A DNA stretch of 34,065 nucleotides from a virus, in the IMG/VR virus record IMGVR_UViG_3300048797_000367, positions 1 to 34,065 of that record; one strand, 5' to 3'. The notes under the pieces are model-generated. The model made no database searches, was not told the origin of the DNA, and worked only from the letters and a program-made list of their open reading frames with translations. The translations under genes and the position numbers were made by a program. This document shows positions 20,188 through 26,382 of the stretch, piece by piece (the first letter of the stretch is position 1; the number at the start of each line of letters is the position of its first letter).

Positions 20188-21063
20188 ATGGACGATTGGA
20201 TCGAGATATTCAGGGCGGGCAAGAATACCGACAGTAAGGGGCGCACCCGTACCTGGACACAGGCCGACCTTGACAAGATGGTCAGTTCCTACAGTCCCTC
20301 TGATTATGAGGCACCGATAGTGATCGGCCATCCCCAACAGGATAATGCTCCTGCCTACGGATGGGTCAAGGGGTTGAAACGTGTGGGTGACCTGCTCCTG
20401 GCAAAATTCAAGCAGGTAGCTCCCGAGTTTTCGAAACTGGTTGAAGAGGGCCGCTACAAAAAACGCTCGATACGGGTGCATCAAAACGGGACTCTCGGCC
20501 ATGTTGCCTTTCTCGGCGCGGTCCCGGCTGCCATCAACGGACTAAAAGATATTCAGTTCTCATCGGACATTGAATCCAACGACTACGACTACAGCGAGGA
20601 GGCAGAATTTATGGACGTAACACTCAAGCAGTTAGAGGAACAGCTGGCCACGGAAAAGGCCTTGCGGGCAACGGCTGAAAAACTGGCGGCTGATTTTAAG
20701 GCCAAGGCTGAAAAAGGCGCCGCCGATTTCTCGGCGGCACAGAAACTGGCGAAGCGAACAGAGATTGTCGCTTTTGTCGAGGCCGGGATCAAGGAGGCCC
20801 GGATTCTCCCCGCCTGGAAGGACAAGGGGCTGGTCGAATTCATGACCACCCTGGAGGAACAGGATGGCGATTATGAATTTTCCTCGGGGAAAAAGGAGAG
20901 CGCCGGTGATTGGTTCAAAACGTTTATCTCCGATTTCTCCAGTCATCCGCTCTTCAAGGAGATGGTAAAGCCCGAGCAGGAAGACAAACAGAAAAACGCC
21001 GACTTCGCAGCCGACGAGAAACTGGCCGAGGAGATGGTTTCCTACGTGACGCCGGCAAAATAA
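20188..21063 (+). CDS. Head maturation protease, Mu gpI-like
   Basis: This 291-aa protein matches the Mu gpI protease: WIEIFRAGKNTDSKGRTRTW at the N-terminus, then APIVIGHPQQDNAPAYGWVK and RYKKRSIRVHQNG. The conserved H48 and S94 are candidate catalytic residues by family. It would cleave scaffold and capsid proteins during head maturation. The C-terminal half (about 142-291) is a long charged helix, the scaffold part, which can also be made from an internal start. AAAGGAGACC precedes the ATG. Confidence 0.87.
   Translation: MDDWIEIFRAGKNTDSKGRTRTWTQADLDKMVSSYSPSDYEAPIVIGHPQQDNAPAYGWVKGLKRVGDLLLAKFKQVAPEFSKLVEEGRYKKRSIRVHQNGTLGHVAFLGAVPAAINGLKDIQFSSDIESNDYDYSEEAEFMDVTLKQLEEQLATEKALRATAEKLAADFKAKAEKGAADFSAAQKLAKRTEIVAFVEAGIKEARILPAWKDKGLVEFMTTLEEQDGDYEFSSGKKESAGDWFKTFISDFSSHPLFKEMVKPEQEDKQKNADFAADEKLAEEMVSYVTPAK
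20611..21063 (+). CDS. Internal-start scaffold protein (Mu gpZ-like)
   Basis: ATG 20611 (M142 of the protease frame) is preceded by a perfect GAGGAGG (20596-20602) at 8 bases, inside the coding region. Translation from it would give a 150-aa helical, charged protein (MDVTLKQLEEQLATEKALRA), as in Mu, where the scaffold is made from the 3' part of the protease gene. Such nested protease-scaffold pairs also occur in lambda. The start signal is visible; production is inferred. Confidence 0.65.
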   Translation: MDVTLKQLEEQLATEKALRATAEKLAADFKAKAEKGAADFSAAQKLAKRTEIVAFVEAGIKEARILPAWKDKGLVEFMTTLEEQDGDYEFSSGKKESAGDWFKTFISDFSSHPLFKEMVKPEQEDKQKNADFAADEKLAEEMVSYVTPAK

Positions 21064-21065
21064 TT

Positions 21066-21138
21066 GTAGGGGCGCGGGCTTGCCCCGCCCTTATTGAAAT
21101 CGCCACCAAAAGCGGGCGGGCCAAGGCCACGCCCCTAC
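21066..21138 (+). repeat. GTAGGGGCGCGGGCTTGCCCC repeat, copy 2 (73 bp)
   Basis: This element has the same 73-bp length and ends as 18483-18555, with a less conserved middle. It begins 2 bases after the protease stop and ends before the ribosome binding site of the decoration protein gene. Confidence 0.8.
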
Positions 21139-21162
21139 GAATAAAAACATGGAGGTAGGAAA

Positions 21163-21495
21163 ATGACAGAATACGAACTGCTGCAAAAAGCCCTTATCGC
21201 TGCCGGCAACCCGGTCCGCAAAAAGGTCACCATCGCCGCCGGCACCGATCTCGTTGCCGGTACCATCGTCGGTAGGATCACCGTCGGCCGCAAATTCAAA
21301 CAATCCCTTATTGCCGATGCCGATGACGGTTCGCGGACAGCAGTCGCCGTGCTGTTAGAGGACGCTCCCGCAGCTTCAGCGGATGTGGAGGCAATCATCG
21401 GTCTGGGCGGTGGCGCCTACGCCAGGGACAACGTGGTCGGCCTGACCGAGGCTGCCGAAGATGCCCTGGAAGCCCGCGGCCTCTATTTCCTTTAA
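21163..21495 (+). CDS. Head decoration protein, lambda gpD-like
   Basis: This 110-aa protein (KKVTIAAGTDLVAGTIVGRI, then RTAVAVLLEDAPAASADVEA and VGLTEAAEDALEARGLYF) has the pattern of lambda-type head decoration proteins that trimerise on the shell and stabilise it. The neighbouring E-type capsid supports the call. GGAGGTAGGAAA precedes the ATG. Confidence 0.75.
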   Translation: MTEYELLQKALIAAGNPVRKKVTIAAGTDLVAGTIVGRITVGRKFKQSLIADADDGSRTAVAVLLEDAPAASADVEAIIGLGGGAYARDNVVGLTEAAEDALEARGLYFL

Positions 21496-21527
21496 TCGTC
21501 ACACAATAAATTATTTTGGAGGTAGTC

Positions 21528-22655
21528 ATGAAATTCCGTTTTGCAACACCGTTCGCCTGGCTGGGGTTGACAGTCCTGGCTGTAGCAATCTGCCCGCTCG
21601 GAGCCGTGGCCGGGATACCGGATACCGGCAGCGTCGCACCGGCGCTCCTTCTGGCCGGCACCGTTTCCCTCGACCAGATTTTCAAAGTCCGCGTCCTCAC
21701 CATCGCCATCAACAAAATGCGCCCCTTTACTACCCGAGCGCTCGACCTGATTTTCGGCCGCAAAAAGGGCCAGCTCTCCAGCCTGTTCGCCTGGGACATC
21801 AAGTCCAGCAACGAACGGCTGCTGAAAAACATCCGCGTTTCCGACGCTGCCCAGGTCACCAACGGCGTCAAACGCAAAACCGTCACGTGTGAAGCGCCCC
21901 GCTTTGCCGAAAAACGTTTCATCGGCGCCGACAAGCTCGATGCCGCCCGCAAGTCGGGCGAGATCGGCGTTGAGTTGATGAAAGAGAAAATTGCCGATGA
22001 GCAGTTCGACATGCGCGGCGACGTCGACCGCACCCGCGAATTTATGGCGGTCAAGTGCCTCTCCGGCCAGGTGGTCGATGAGAGCGGCGCCGTCATCGTC
22101 GATTACAACTTCCCGGCCGGGCAGAAGCCGGTGCTGGCCGGTGGTGCGAAATGGACCGACGTCGGGGTTGACCCGCTCCCCAACCTGCGGGCCTGGAAAA
22201 AGTATATCGGTGCCCGCGTCGGCGTCGATAGGTTCGTCGCCCTCTGCGGCTCCGACGCCATGGACGCCCTGATATCAAATGAGGCAATCGGCGACAAGCT
22301 CAAATATGCCGCGGGCAAGCAAATCGCCGAAGAAGGGCGCATCGCGTTCCTGGCCGGCATTCAGATTGACGAGTACTTCGGCACCTACAAAGACGCCGCC
22401 GGTGTGTTGCAAGACATGGTACCCGCCAACGCCTTCATCCTGGTCGGTATCGGCCCTGATACAGCTGCCGAGCTTTACGCCCCGGTTGTGGATCTCGATG
22501 ACGATGCGGGTGTCGGCTCCGGCAAGGATCCTAACATCTTCTTTTCCAAGGCCTGGGACGAAAAGGATCCGTCCGGCAAGTGGGTCAAGGTTGAATCCCG
22601 GCCGCTGCCGGTATTGTTCCAGCCCGAGTGCATCATCTTCGCGATCGTCTGCTAA
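21528..22655 (+). CDS. Major capsid protein, lambda gpE-like, with signal-like N-terminus
   Basis: This 375-aa protein matches the lambda E-type major capsid family: VRVLTIAINKMRPFTTRALD at the family start, then FVALCGSDAMDALISNEAIG, and near the C-terminus FILVGIGPDTAAELY and WVKVESRPLPVLFQPECI. It forms the shell hexamers and pentamers. The first 28 or so residues (MKFRFATPFAWLGLTVLAV onward to GAVAG) look like a signal peptide, an extension of about 45 residues compared with lambda E. The start at ATG 21528 has a strong GGAGGTAGTC, so the extension is most likely translated. It may be a propeptide removed by the protease. Confidence 0.85.
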   Translation: MKFRFATPFAWLGLTVLAVAICPLGAVAGIPDTGSVAPALLLAGTVSLDQIFKVRVLTIAINKMRPFTTRALDLIFGRKKGQLSSLFAWDIKSSNERLLKNIRVSDAAQVTNGVKRKTVTCEAPRFAEKRFIGADKLDAARKSGEIGVELMKEKIADEQFDMRGDVDRTREFMAVKCLSGQVVDESGAVIVDYNFPAGQKPVLAGGAKWTDVGVDPLPNLRAWKKYIGARVGVDRFVALCGSDAMDALISNEAIGDKLKYAAGKQIAEEGRIAFLAGIQIDEYFGTYKDAAGVLQDMVPANAFILVGIGPDTAAELYAPVVDLDDDAGVGSGKDPNIFFSKAWDEKDPSGKWVKVESRPLPVLFQPECIIFAIVC

Positions 22656-22662
22656 TACAAAT

Positions 22663-22744
22663 CTAATCCCACTCAGTCCCCCCTTACCTAAGGGGGGAAG
22701 CCTTTAAGTCTCCCCTTGAATAAGGGGAGATTTAGAGGGGTTAG
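22663..22744 (+). repeat. Double-hairpin dispersed repeat, copy 3
   Basis: Two hairpins, TCCCCCCTT/AAGGGGGGA (22677-22698) and TCTCCCCTT/AAGGGGAGA (22709-22730), are closed by CTAATCCC/GGGGTTAG (22663-22670 with 22737-22744). It is intergenic between capsid and the next gene and shares its second hairpin with copy 2 almost base for base. Confidence 0.85.
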
Positions 22745-22772
22745 CCTCGAAAACAACTGGAGGAGTTAACCT

Positions 22773-23066
22773 ATGAAAGTTGAAGTTCAACCCGGCTACC
22801 ACGTAGTCACCAAACAGTGCAAAGAGCCTTTTTACCCCGGTGACAAACTCGACCTGGATGATAAGGAAGGCGCCCGCCTGATTGCCGCCGGTGTGGTCAC
22901 AGTGGCACTGGTGGGAGGTGCTAAAGGCCTGAACGCCGCCGGCACAATCGCCGCCGTCCAGAAAGCCGCGCTTGAAGAACTGGACGCACTAGCCACAGGC
23001 GAGACGCGCAAAACCGTCATCGAGGCGATCGAAAAGCGCCGCACAGAGATCGCCACAGAGGAGTAA
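22773..23066 (+). CDS. Small head or head-tail protein (97 aa), hypothetical
   Basis: The 97-aa protein begins with a beta-type stretch (MKVEVQPGYHVVTKQCKEPF, then YPGDKLDLDDKEGARLIAAG), a pattern seen in small proteins next to Mu-like capsid genes, and ends in a charged helix. Function is not known. GGAGGAGTTAACCT precedes the ATG. It lies 3 bases before the gp36-like gene. Confidence 0.65.
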   Translation: MKVEVQPGYHVVTKQCKEPFYPGDKLDLDDKEGARLIAAGVVTVALVGGAKGLNAAGTIAAVQKAALEELDALATGETRKTVIEAIEKRRTEIATEE

Positions 23067-23069
23067 GCC

Positions 23070-23510
23070 GTGCCCTACAACACCCTCGAAAAAATCATAA
23101 AGCTAAGGATCCCCGAGAGTGTCCTGATCCAGCTGACCGACGATAACAATCTGGATATCGTCGATGCCGAGACGGTCGCTGGTGTGATCAGCGCCGGCGA
23201 TGCCCTGATCGACAGCTATCTGCGCGGCAGACTGATGTTACCGCTCAATCCCGTCCCTGACTTGATCCCGGAACTGGCGCTCGATATCTATGCCTACGGC
23301 ATCTACAGCCTCAAGCCACAGTTCGATATGCCCAAGACGACCGGCGAACGCTACAGCGCCGCAGTCGCCACGCTGAAACTGATTCAGAAAGGCGATGTCA
23401 AGCTGGGCGCCGCAGAAATCGAAACCCCACCGGCCGCGGGATCGTCATCCGAACTTTCAGTCAAAGCCGGTACGGCGATGTTCAACTCTGAATGCCTGGA
23501 TAGATACTGA
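23070..23510 (+). CDS. Head completion / neck protein, Mu gp36-like (DUF1320)
   Basis: The frame starts at GTG 23070. The 146-aa protein matches DUF1320: VIQLTDD-type opening (VLIQLTDDNNLDIVDAETVA), then ALIDSYLRGRLMLPL and LALDIYAYGIYSLK. These proteins are small adaptors for head completion next to the tail. The stop overlaps the next ATG (GATACTGATGC). Confidence 0.85.
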   Translation: MPYNTLEKIIKLRIPESVLIQLTDDNNLDIVDAETVAGVISAGDALIDSYLRGRLMLPLNPVPDLIPELALDIYAYGIYSLKPQFDMPKTTGERYSAAVATLKLIQKGDVKLGAAEIETPPAAGSSSELSVKAGTAMFNSECLDRY

Positions 23511-23950
23511 TGCTGACCGAAGTGCAAAACGATATCCTGGCCGTCCTGGACACCATCACCGCCTTCAAGGAGCGTGGTGTCTGGCAGGGCAATCTGGATG
23601 AGTTATTGAAAACACCGCAGAAAACGCCCTCGGTACATGTGGCCCTGACTTCCGGGCTGTTCGGTGCGCCAGCAACGGCCCCTGCAAAAGCCTCAATGGC
23701 TCGCCTGGGGTGGGATATCATCATCGTCTATCAATGCCTGAAAGATCGTCGCATTGCTTCCGATCAAGGCTACGGCCTTATCGAGGCAATCGTCAAACCG
23801 GTTCCAAAAGGCAGCCACATCGTCGGCGGGCTCACTGGCCTGAAGACTCAGGGCGGAATACTCTGGCCCGCATCGTTGGAACTACTCGACACTATTAACG
23901 GTATCACCGCTTACGCTATCCGCTTTGAAATTGAACGCAGCATTACTTAA
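23510..23950 (+). CDS. Tail-terminator/neck protein, Mu gp37-like (DUF1834)
   Basis: This 146-aa protein (MLTEVQNDILAVLDTITAFK, then VHVALTSGLFGAPATAPAKA and GWDIIIVYQCL) fits the DUF1834/gp37 family, small proteins at the head-tail junction of Mu-like phages. It follows gp36 directly, as in Mu. The family call is good; the exact position in the particle is inferred. Confidence 0.82.
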   Translation: MLTEVQNDILAVLDTITAFKERGVWQGNLDELLKTPQKTPSVHVALTSGLFGAPATAPAKASMARLGWDIIIVYQCLKDRRIASDQGYGLIEAIVKPVPKGSHIVGGLTGLKTQGGILWPASLELLDTINGITAYAIRFEIERSIT

Positions 23951-23964
23951 ACAAGGAGGCCTAT

Positions 23965-25371
23965 ATGGCACATTCATCCGCAACCCGCGAACTGTCCAAG
24001 GTTCGCGAAACTTCATTCGGAGTAACCCCGGCCACACCTACCATGGTGCAAGTACGGGCGCTCAAGGATTACGACTTTAACGTCACCCCCGGAACAATCG
24101 AGAACAACGAACAGCGCGCACATCGTATGACGCTCAAAACCCGCAACGGCAGCAAAAAGGGTGATTTTTCCATCCCCTTCCAGCTCTCCTATGGCGATTT
24201 TGACGATTTCTTTGAAGAAGCGCTGGGAGGCACCTGGGCTCCGGTGGCTACCAGCGCCGTCGCTCTCACCGTTGGCGCTGTCGGCAAAACATTTACCCGC
24301 GCCGCCGGGTCATTTGTAGATGTCGGCTTCGCCGTTGGGCAGCAGATCACTACTTCCGGTTTCACCACTCCCGCCAACAACGGCACCTTTGTCATTTCCA
24401 CCGTCACTGCCCTTGTAATCACCTGCAGCACTGCCACCGGCCTGGCTGATGAAACCTGCGCCACCGCCGTAACCGTTACCACCGTCGCGACCAGGCTGCG
24501 CGTCGGCAACCTGATCCGCAGCTCGACTTTTGAGGACCGCAACCCCGATGCCAACCTGTTCGAGCAATACAACGGCTGCGCGATCAGCGGTTTTGACCTG
24601 GATATTTCGCCGGAAAAGGTCGTGTCCGGAACGTTCAAGGGTATCGCCCGCGACTGTGTTTTGGCCGGTGTGGCCAATGCCGCCATTGCTGTGGCAAGCG
24701 GCGGCAAAACTTTCACCTGCGCAGCAGGTGGCTTTTTGGCGACCGGAGCCCCGTTCAGGGTCGGCGACCCTATCATCACCACCGGTTTTACCAATGCCGG
24801 CAACAACGGCATCTTTATGATCAGCGCTGTTACCGACACAGTCATCACCTGTTCCACCGCCTCCGGGTTGGTTACCGAGGCGGCCGGCACCTCCACGCGC
24901 AACGTCTTTCTTGGTTCCCTTGGCACCCCTACGGAAGCAGGGACAGATGATGCCTACGAATCGTACACCGGAGACCTGAGCGAAGGGTCCGTGGATCAGG
25001 CCGAGGTCACCGGAGTCAAGATCAGCTTTGATATCGGCCTGGAGCCCAAGTTCGTCATTCTGACCAGCGGCGCCGATGCGGCCGCCTCGATCAGGCCCAA
25101 AAACGAAGACATCAAGTGTACCGGTGACGTGATGCTGTTTTTTGAAAATCAGGAGTTCAAAAAGAAGTTCCTGGCTGGTACCGAATCGTCACTCAACGTC
25201 CTGCTGGGCACAGGCCTGCCGGGCGGCAAGTCGATGCGCTTCATCATGAATGCCACCCAGTACACCGGCGTCAAGCGCGACAAGGGGAGCACGATCGTAG
25301 AGACCGGCAGTTACAAGGCCAACTACCATCCCGGTACCGCCACCTGTCTGGAGATTCAGAAAATACCCTAA
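23965..25371 (+). CDS. Major tail tube protein with two inserted domain copies
   Basis: This 468-aa protein forms the tail tube. The N-terminus (RELSKVRETSFGVTPATP) and C-terminus (KFLAGTESSLNVLLGTG, then MRFIMNATQYTGVKRDKGS) match siphovirus-type tail tube proteins. Two related inserts lie in between, at about 106-172 (GKTFTRAAGSFVDVGFAVGQ) and 247-308 (GKTFTCAAGGFLATGAPFRV). They are about 45-50% identical to each other and look like added surface domains projecting from the tube. No tail sheath gene accompanies it, so the tail is non-contractile. AGGAGGCCTAT precedes the ATG. Confidence 0.82.
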   Translation: MAHSSATRELSKVRETSFGVTPATPTMVQVRALKDYDFNVTPGTIENNEQRAHRMTLKTRNGSKKGDFSIPFQLSYGDFDDFFEEALGGTWAPVATSAVALTVGAVGKTFTRAAGSFVDVGFAVGQQITTSGFTTPANNGTFVISTVTALVITCSTATGLADETCATAVTVTTVATRLRVGNLIRSSTFEDRNPDANLFEQYNGCAISGFDLDISPEKVVSGTFKGIARDCVLAGVANAAIAVASGGKTFTCAAGGFLATGAPFRVGDPIITTGFTNAGNNGIFMISAVTDTVITCSTASGLVTEAAGTSTRNVFLGSLGTPTEAGTDDAYESYTGDLSEGSVDQAEVTGVKISFDIGLEPKFVILTSGADAAASIRPKNEDIKCTGDVMLFFENQEFKKKFLAGTESSLNVLLGTGLPGGKSMRFIMNATQYTGVKRDKGSTIVETGSYKANYHPGTATCLEIQKIP

Positions 25372-25502
25372 CGAGTTTGGCGGCGCCTCCTCTTCTCCTT
25401 GCGAGGCCGGAGGCCCGGCCAGCCTCCTTACCGCCTGTTTTAGTTAGTTAGAATATATTTGACGGGGTATTACCTCATACACCACACAGAGGAGACATCG
25501 AC
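25372..25502 (+). other. GC-rich folded gap between tail tube and chaperone genes
   Basis: The outer arms GGCGG (25379-25383) and CCGCC (25431-25435) enclose a region where GGAGGC (25409-25414) can pair with either GCCTCC at 25385-25390 or GCCTCC at 25422-25427. GGCCGG/CCGGCC also forms a short hairpin. The fold is followed by GTTTTAG. It could reduce read-through after the abundantly expressed tail tube gene, as an attenuator or weak terminator. Confidence 0.4.
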
Positions 25503-25967
25503 ATGGCACTAGCAAATTTGAACACCAGCGAAATCGCAAACAAGGGACGGGCGGTAGATCTGCTCCATCCGATACAACAGATCCCGATCGGGATTCGTTT
25601 TTATTTACTTGGCTTTGATTCCAAAGAGGCTAAACGCATTTTGCGGGAGCAGGAGACCATCAGGTTGGAAAAACAAAAGAAGTCCCGCCGGGGGCTGTAC
25701 TTGTCAACACCTGAAGAAACCGAGGCCAACGGCCTGGATCTGTTGGTCGGCCTGACCACTGGATGGGACGAAGATATTACCGATGCTGAAGGCAAAGTGA
25801 TCGGTGTGCGCCTCGAGATAGAACTTAAAGAAGGCCAGCTCGTGCCCTTCAGCCCTGAAGCCGTCAGAGAGATTTATAAGGATCTCGGTTTTTCCTGGAT
25901 CAAAGAGCAGGTCGATGCCGATATCGGTGATAGAAAGGATTTTTTGCCACAGGCGAAGAAGGGTTAA
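25503..25967 (+). CDS. Tail assembly chaperone, short form (gpG-like)
   Basis: This 154-aa protein sits between tail tube and tape measure, the standard position of the tail assembly chaperone that coats the tape measure before tube assembly. It starts MALANLNTSEIANKGRAVDL, after GAGGAGACATC. Near its end the slippery heptamer T TTT TTG (25940-25946) lies in frame (25941 ttt, 25944 ttg), and the -1 frame is open onward. The short form ends at the normal TAA. The function is inferred from position and frameshift, as the sequence is not close to lambda gpG. Confidence 0.78.
   Translation: MALANLNTSEIANKGRAVDLLHPIQQIPIGIRFYLLGFDSKEAKRILREQETIRLEKQKKSRRGLYLSTPEETEANGLDLLVGLTTGWDEDITDAEGKVIGVRLEIELKEGQLVPFSPEAVREIYKDLGFSWIKEQVDADIGDRKDFLPQAKKG
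25940..25946 (+). promoter_or_regulatory. Programmed -1 frameshift site (T TTT TTG)
   Basis: The heptamer TTTTTTG fits the X XXY YYZ rule in the reading frame of the chaperone gene. Shifting back one base gives codons ttt-ttt-gcc and an open frame from 25934 to 26359. A downstream stimulatory hairpin was not obvious. Such shifts are conserved in tail assembly chaperone genes, including those of Mu. Confidence 0.75.
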
Positions 25968-26359
25968 GCGACCACATTGCTGCCTATGCCGAGTGGCAGT
26001 TCAAAATCAACGCCGCCACCGATGACGGCAGCACCGTCTCGGCGCATCTCCGACAGGCGCAGAAGCGCCGCAAGGGGGCGGCAAAGGTGCTGGATGATGA
26101 ACCGGAGCTTTACCCGGCAGTGCAACATATCTGGACCTGGTTTCATCAGTTGTCCTGGACAAGAGGGGGCGGGTTCGGTCCCGCCCCTTTGACACATCAG
26201 GAGATTAAAGCCTGGCGGCAGAATATGGGTATCAAACCCAGACCCACTCCCTGGGAGATCGAGCAGATATTAAGGCTGGACGGGATCTGGTTCAAGGTGC
26301 AGAACGAAAAAGACAAGAACAAACCGGGCAAGGGTAAGGATAAGGGCACAGAGGATTAA
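25946..26359 (+). CDS. Frameshift extension of the tail assembly chaperone (T part)
   Basis: In the -1 frame the sequence continues as ATGEEGLSDHIAAYAEWQFK, with good coding character to the stop at 26357-26359. Joined at 25946, the long form would be 285 aa: 148 from the first frame plus 137. The T part is rich in W and ends in a lysine-rich tail (NEKDKNKPGKGKDKG). An internal start at GTG 26087 has no ribosome binding site, so the frameshift is the likely route of expression. Confidence 0.75.
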   Translation, partial: ATGEEGLSDHIAAYAEWQFKINAATDDGSTVSAHLRQAQKRRKGAAKVLDDEPELYPAVQHIWTWFHQLSWTRGGGFGPAPLTHQEIKAWRQNMGIKPRPTPWEIEQILRLDGIWFKVQNEKDKNKPGKGKDKGTED

Positions 26360-26382
26360 CCGCAGGTTAAAAGGGTCATTAT

